Part shown: positions 16,964 to 18,380 of the stretch, piece by piece
Layout: each line of letters opens with the position of its first letter
How positions within the stretch are numbered: position 1 is the first letter of the stretch
Assembly: GCA_016716675.1 (NCBI GenBank)
Contig: JADJVG010000022.1
Span: 1 to 18,380 of the forward strand
Length of the DNA stretch: 18,380 nt
Source: Hyphomicrobium sp.
GTDB taxonomy: Bacteria > Pseudomonadota > Alphaproteobacteria > Rhizobiales > Hyphomicrobiaceae
Direction of reading: 5' to 3'
Position numbers and translations under genes: made by a program
Notes under the pieces: model-generated
Seen by the model: the letters and a program-made list of their open reading frames with translations, nothing else
Told to the model about the DNA's origin: nothing
Databases searched by the model: none

Positions 16964-16997
16964 GTTCTATCGTTCGGACGCCACAATCCGCGCCTAC

Positions 16998-17027
16998 TTG
17001 TGATAAAGTTACGATCATACGTATTAT
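16998..17027 (+). promoter_or_regulatory. Candidate sigma-70-type promoter for the 161-residue protein gene
   Basis: TTGTGA (16998-17003) and TATTAT (17022-17027) are separated by 18 bases and match the -35 and -10 consensus at 4 of 6 and 5 of 6 positions. The start of transcription would be near 17034, giving a leader of about 50 bases before the ATG at 17085. The call rests on the motif match only. Confidence 0.45.
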
Positions 17028-17084
17028 GTGAACCGTTCGTTCCGCCGATATGTATACCGCATCAGGGACCAGGGAGAGCGCATC

Positions 17085-17570
17085 ATGGCCGTTCGGAAGA
17101 TCCTCTCGACATTGACGCTGGGCGGCTTGTCCGCCTCGGCTTTATTGGCGACGGGCATCATTTTCACATCGAATTCCGAGACGGTGCTGCGCGATAGCTT
17201 TTCGATGGCGTTGAGCGGTCTGCCCTCGGCATCGCCGGCGCACGTCGCCAAGTCCGCCCCCGTCGCCGGCACGGAAGAATACTGGCTGACTTCGATGGGC
17301 CTTGAAGGCAGCTTGCCGGTCACCAAAGCCGTCTCGATCGGCGACCGGATTGGCCTCAGCGTCCGTGGCCAGAACCGCGAACTCGAAGTGTCGTCGGTTG
17401 CCGAATATGCGCCTTCAGTCACTGAAATCGACACCCGTGCCCGCCGCACGCGCTTAATTCTCGTGACTGCGCGCGACACCGGCAACAAAGATGCGCATCC
17501 CGTGCGCTTTGTCATGGAAGTCGAGCAAACGATCCCGCAGCTACAAGCCAAGGAAGCACGCGCGTCTTAA
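17085..17570 (+). CDS. Membrane-anchored or exported protein of unknown function (161 aa)
   Basis: I do not recognise this family. ATG 17085 is chosen because AGGGAGAG (17071-17078) lies six bases upstream and the resulting N-terminus is a normal signal sequence: basic MAVRK, then a hydrophobic stretch (about 6-28, ILSTLTLGGLSASALLATGIIF). An upstream in-frame ATG at 17028 coincides with the candidate promoter. There is no clear cleavage motif and no lipobox, so it may stay anchored with its body in the periplasm. After a low-complexity linker (about 44-62) comes a probable beta-rich domain (about 63-150) with EEYWLTSMGLEG, SIGDRIGLSVRGQNRELEVSSVAEYAP and RLILVTARDT ... VRFVMEVEQ. There are no cysteines in the mature part. 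Such a small beta domain could bind a ligand or partner, but no function is shown. Confidence 0.75.
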   Translation: MAVRKILSTLTLGGLSASALLATGIIFTSNSETVLRDSFSMALSGLPSASPAHVAKSAPVAGTEEYWLTSMGLEGSLPVTKAVSIGDRIGLSVRGQNRELEVSSVAEYAPSVTEIDTRARRTRLILVTARDTGNKDAHPVRFVMEVEQTIPQLQAKEARAS

Positions 17571-17580
17571 GCGCGGCTCT

Positions 17581-17676
17581 CCGCGCTCATCCTCGTGCAG
17601 ACTGAGATCCGCGTAGGCGCCGGGGATCGTTTCCGTACCTACGCTTGGCCGGATCCCGGCCTTCGCCGCGATGACC
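17581..17676 (-). repeat. Probable dispersed intergenic repeat (AKAGI-type)
   Basis: Read on the minus strand this stretch begins with GTCATCGCGGCGAAGGCCGG and would translate as VIAAKAGI. Short intergenic repeats with this head are spread through many alphaproteobacterial genomes. It holds a near-palindrome GGCCGGATCCCGGCC (17647-17661) and a perfect 7-base inverted pair GCGTAGG (17611-17617) / CCTACGC (17638-17644). Boundaries are approximate and repeat status needs other copies in the genome; only one copy is in the window. Confidence 0.5.
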
Positions 17677-17736
17677 TTCGTTCGCTTGAGGCGTGCGCGC
17701 CTTGCAACACAACGCCCGCCAGCGCCATCGCAGCCA

Positions 17737-18380
17737 TCACCAGGCGAGCTGGGCTTTGTCCCGGAAGAACAGACCCGTCGGGCCGTCATCCGGCAGCAGG
17801 GCCAGCCACGCGATGGTCTCGGCTCCCTTTTCCGGCGGTCGCGTCGCTTCGGCGCCGCCCATATCGGTCCGGCACCACCCCGGGCACACCGCGTTGATCT
17901 TGACGTTGCAGTCGCCGATTTCGGCGGCAACGGTACGGGTCAACGCATTGAGAGCGACTTTCGACATGCGATAGGCGGGGAATCCAGGCCCCATGCCCGA
18001 CAGTTGGCCAGTAATCGACGAGACGTTGACGATCCGCCCATAACCGCGCTCCTTCATGCCGGGGATGAGTGCGCGCAACAAACGCGCCGGACCAATCACA
18101 TTGGTCTCGAAAGTTTTGCGCGCGGTCTCGTCGGTCAAATCGAAGAAGCTCGATGAGAAGCCGCCGGGACCATCAATCAAAATACCGGCGTTGTTGACCA
18201 GAATATCGATCTGCCCGAAGCGCCTCTCGAATTCAGCCAGAGCCGCGCTGGTGCTTGCGGCATCCGCCACATCGAGAACCAGACTATCGACTTTGCCATC
18301 CGTTCCGGAAAACTCGGCAGCGGCGGCCTCGCCTTTGGCGGCATCGCGCGCGCCGATCACAACGTGAACGCCCTGGCGTG
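17737..18380 (-). CDS. Short-chain dehydrogenase/reductase (5' end outside window)
   Basis: The frame is open to the window edge; the visible part starts RQGVHVVIGARD, the second strand of an NAD(P)-binding Rossmann fold, so the TGxxxGIG nucleotide motif lies outside. In visible-fragment numbering, NNAG is at about 62-65, the catalytic Ser region NVSSITG at about 118-124, and the catalytic Tyr and Lys are in YRMSK (about 136-140). The CPGWCRTDMGG segment and the end TGLFFRDKAQLAW are typical of the carbonyl-reductase-like group of classical SDRs, which usually reduce carbonyls with NADPH. The Arg after the second strand (GARD) is consistent with NADP preference. The substrate is unknown. The GTG at 18360 is inside the fold and is not the start. 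Confidence 0.9.
   Translation of the reverse strand, partial: RQGVHVVIGARDAAKGEAAAAEFSGTDGKVDSLVLDVADAASTSAALAEFERRFGQIDILVNNAGILIDGPGGFSSSFFDLTDETARKTFETNVIGPARLLRALIPGMKERGYGRIVNVSSITGQLSGMGPGFPAYRMSKVALNALTRTVAAEIGDCNVKINAVCPGWCRTDMGGAEATRPPEKGAETIAWLALLPDDGPTGLFFRDKAQLAW

Noticed and set aside
17595..17897. Plus-strand frames across the repeat and the SDR 3' end
   Set aside because: They overlap the intergenic repeat and the antisense of a clear SDR gene, with low-complexity Arg/Pro-rich translations.

Overview
The window is a GC-rich chromosomal segment with the gene content of an alphaproteobacterium, most likely of the order Hyphomicrobiales (Rhizobiales). The clues are an NAD-linked, molybdenum-type fds formate dehydrogenase operon, the alphaproteobacterial EF-G-like protein with a DCPGS motif, a rhizobial-type AatA aminotransferase, and an intergenic repeat whose minus strand reads AKAGI when translated. 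This placement comes from protein family resemblance only; no rRNA or tRNA gene is visible.

Layout. (1) Bases 1-3259, plus strand: the 3' end of a histidine-kinase-like gene with a HATPase domain, overlapping by 4 bases a complete hybrid kinase (six membrane segments, HisKA, HATPase, two receivers, Hpt). (2) 3358-10773, plus strand: a LysR-type regulator, then fdsG-fdsB-fdsA-fdhD(fdsC)-fdsD. These encode a soluble molybdopterin formate dehydrogenase that oxidises formate to CO2 and passes electrons through iron-sulfur clusters and FMN to NAD+, together with its sulfurtransferase and assembly protein. The regulator-fdsG gap holds an ordered set of palindromes and direct repeats that looks like a LysR operator, and the operon carries internal repeats and stem-loops between genes. 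(3) 10962-14112, minus strand: a membrane-anchored histidine phosphatase and, upstream of it, an EF-G-like GTPase ending in a clear intrinsic terminator. (4) 14468-14737, plus strand: a solitary 89-residue protein of unknown function with its own terminator. (5) 14895-16097, minus strand: an aspartate/aromatic aminotransferase. (6) 16523-17570, plus strand: two small membrane proteins of unknown function in tandem. (7) 17571-17736: a probable dispersed repeat. (8) 17737-18380, minus strand: a short-chain dehydrogenase cut by the window end.

The formate dehydrogenase cluster is the functional core. Formate would be sensed directly or indirectly by the LysR protein, which would activate fdsG at the repeat array. 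FdsA (catalytic), FdsB (FMN/NAD) and FdsG (2Fe-2S) form the enzyme, and FdhD/FdsC and FdsD mature it. In a methylotroph or autotroph this is the last step of C1 oxidation and a source of NADH; the window itself does not show which lifestyle applies. No phage, insertion sequence, CRISPR array or defence system was seen. The least explained parts are the operator array, the DCPGS EF-G-like protein and the three small unknown proteins.
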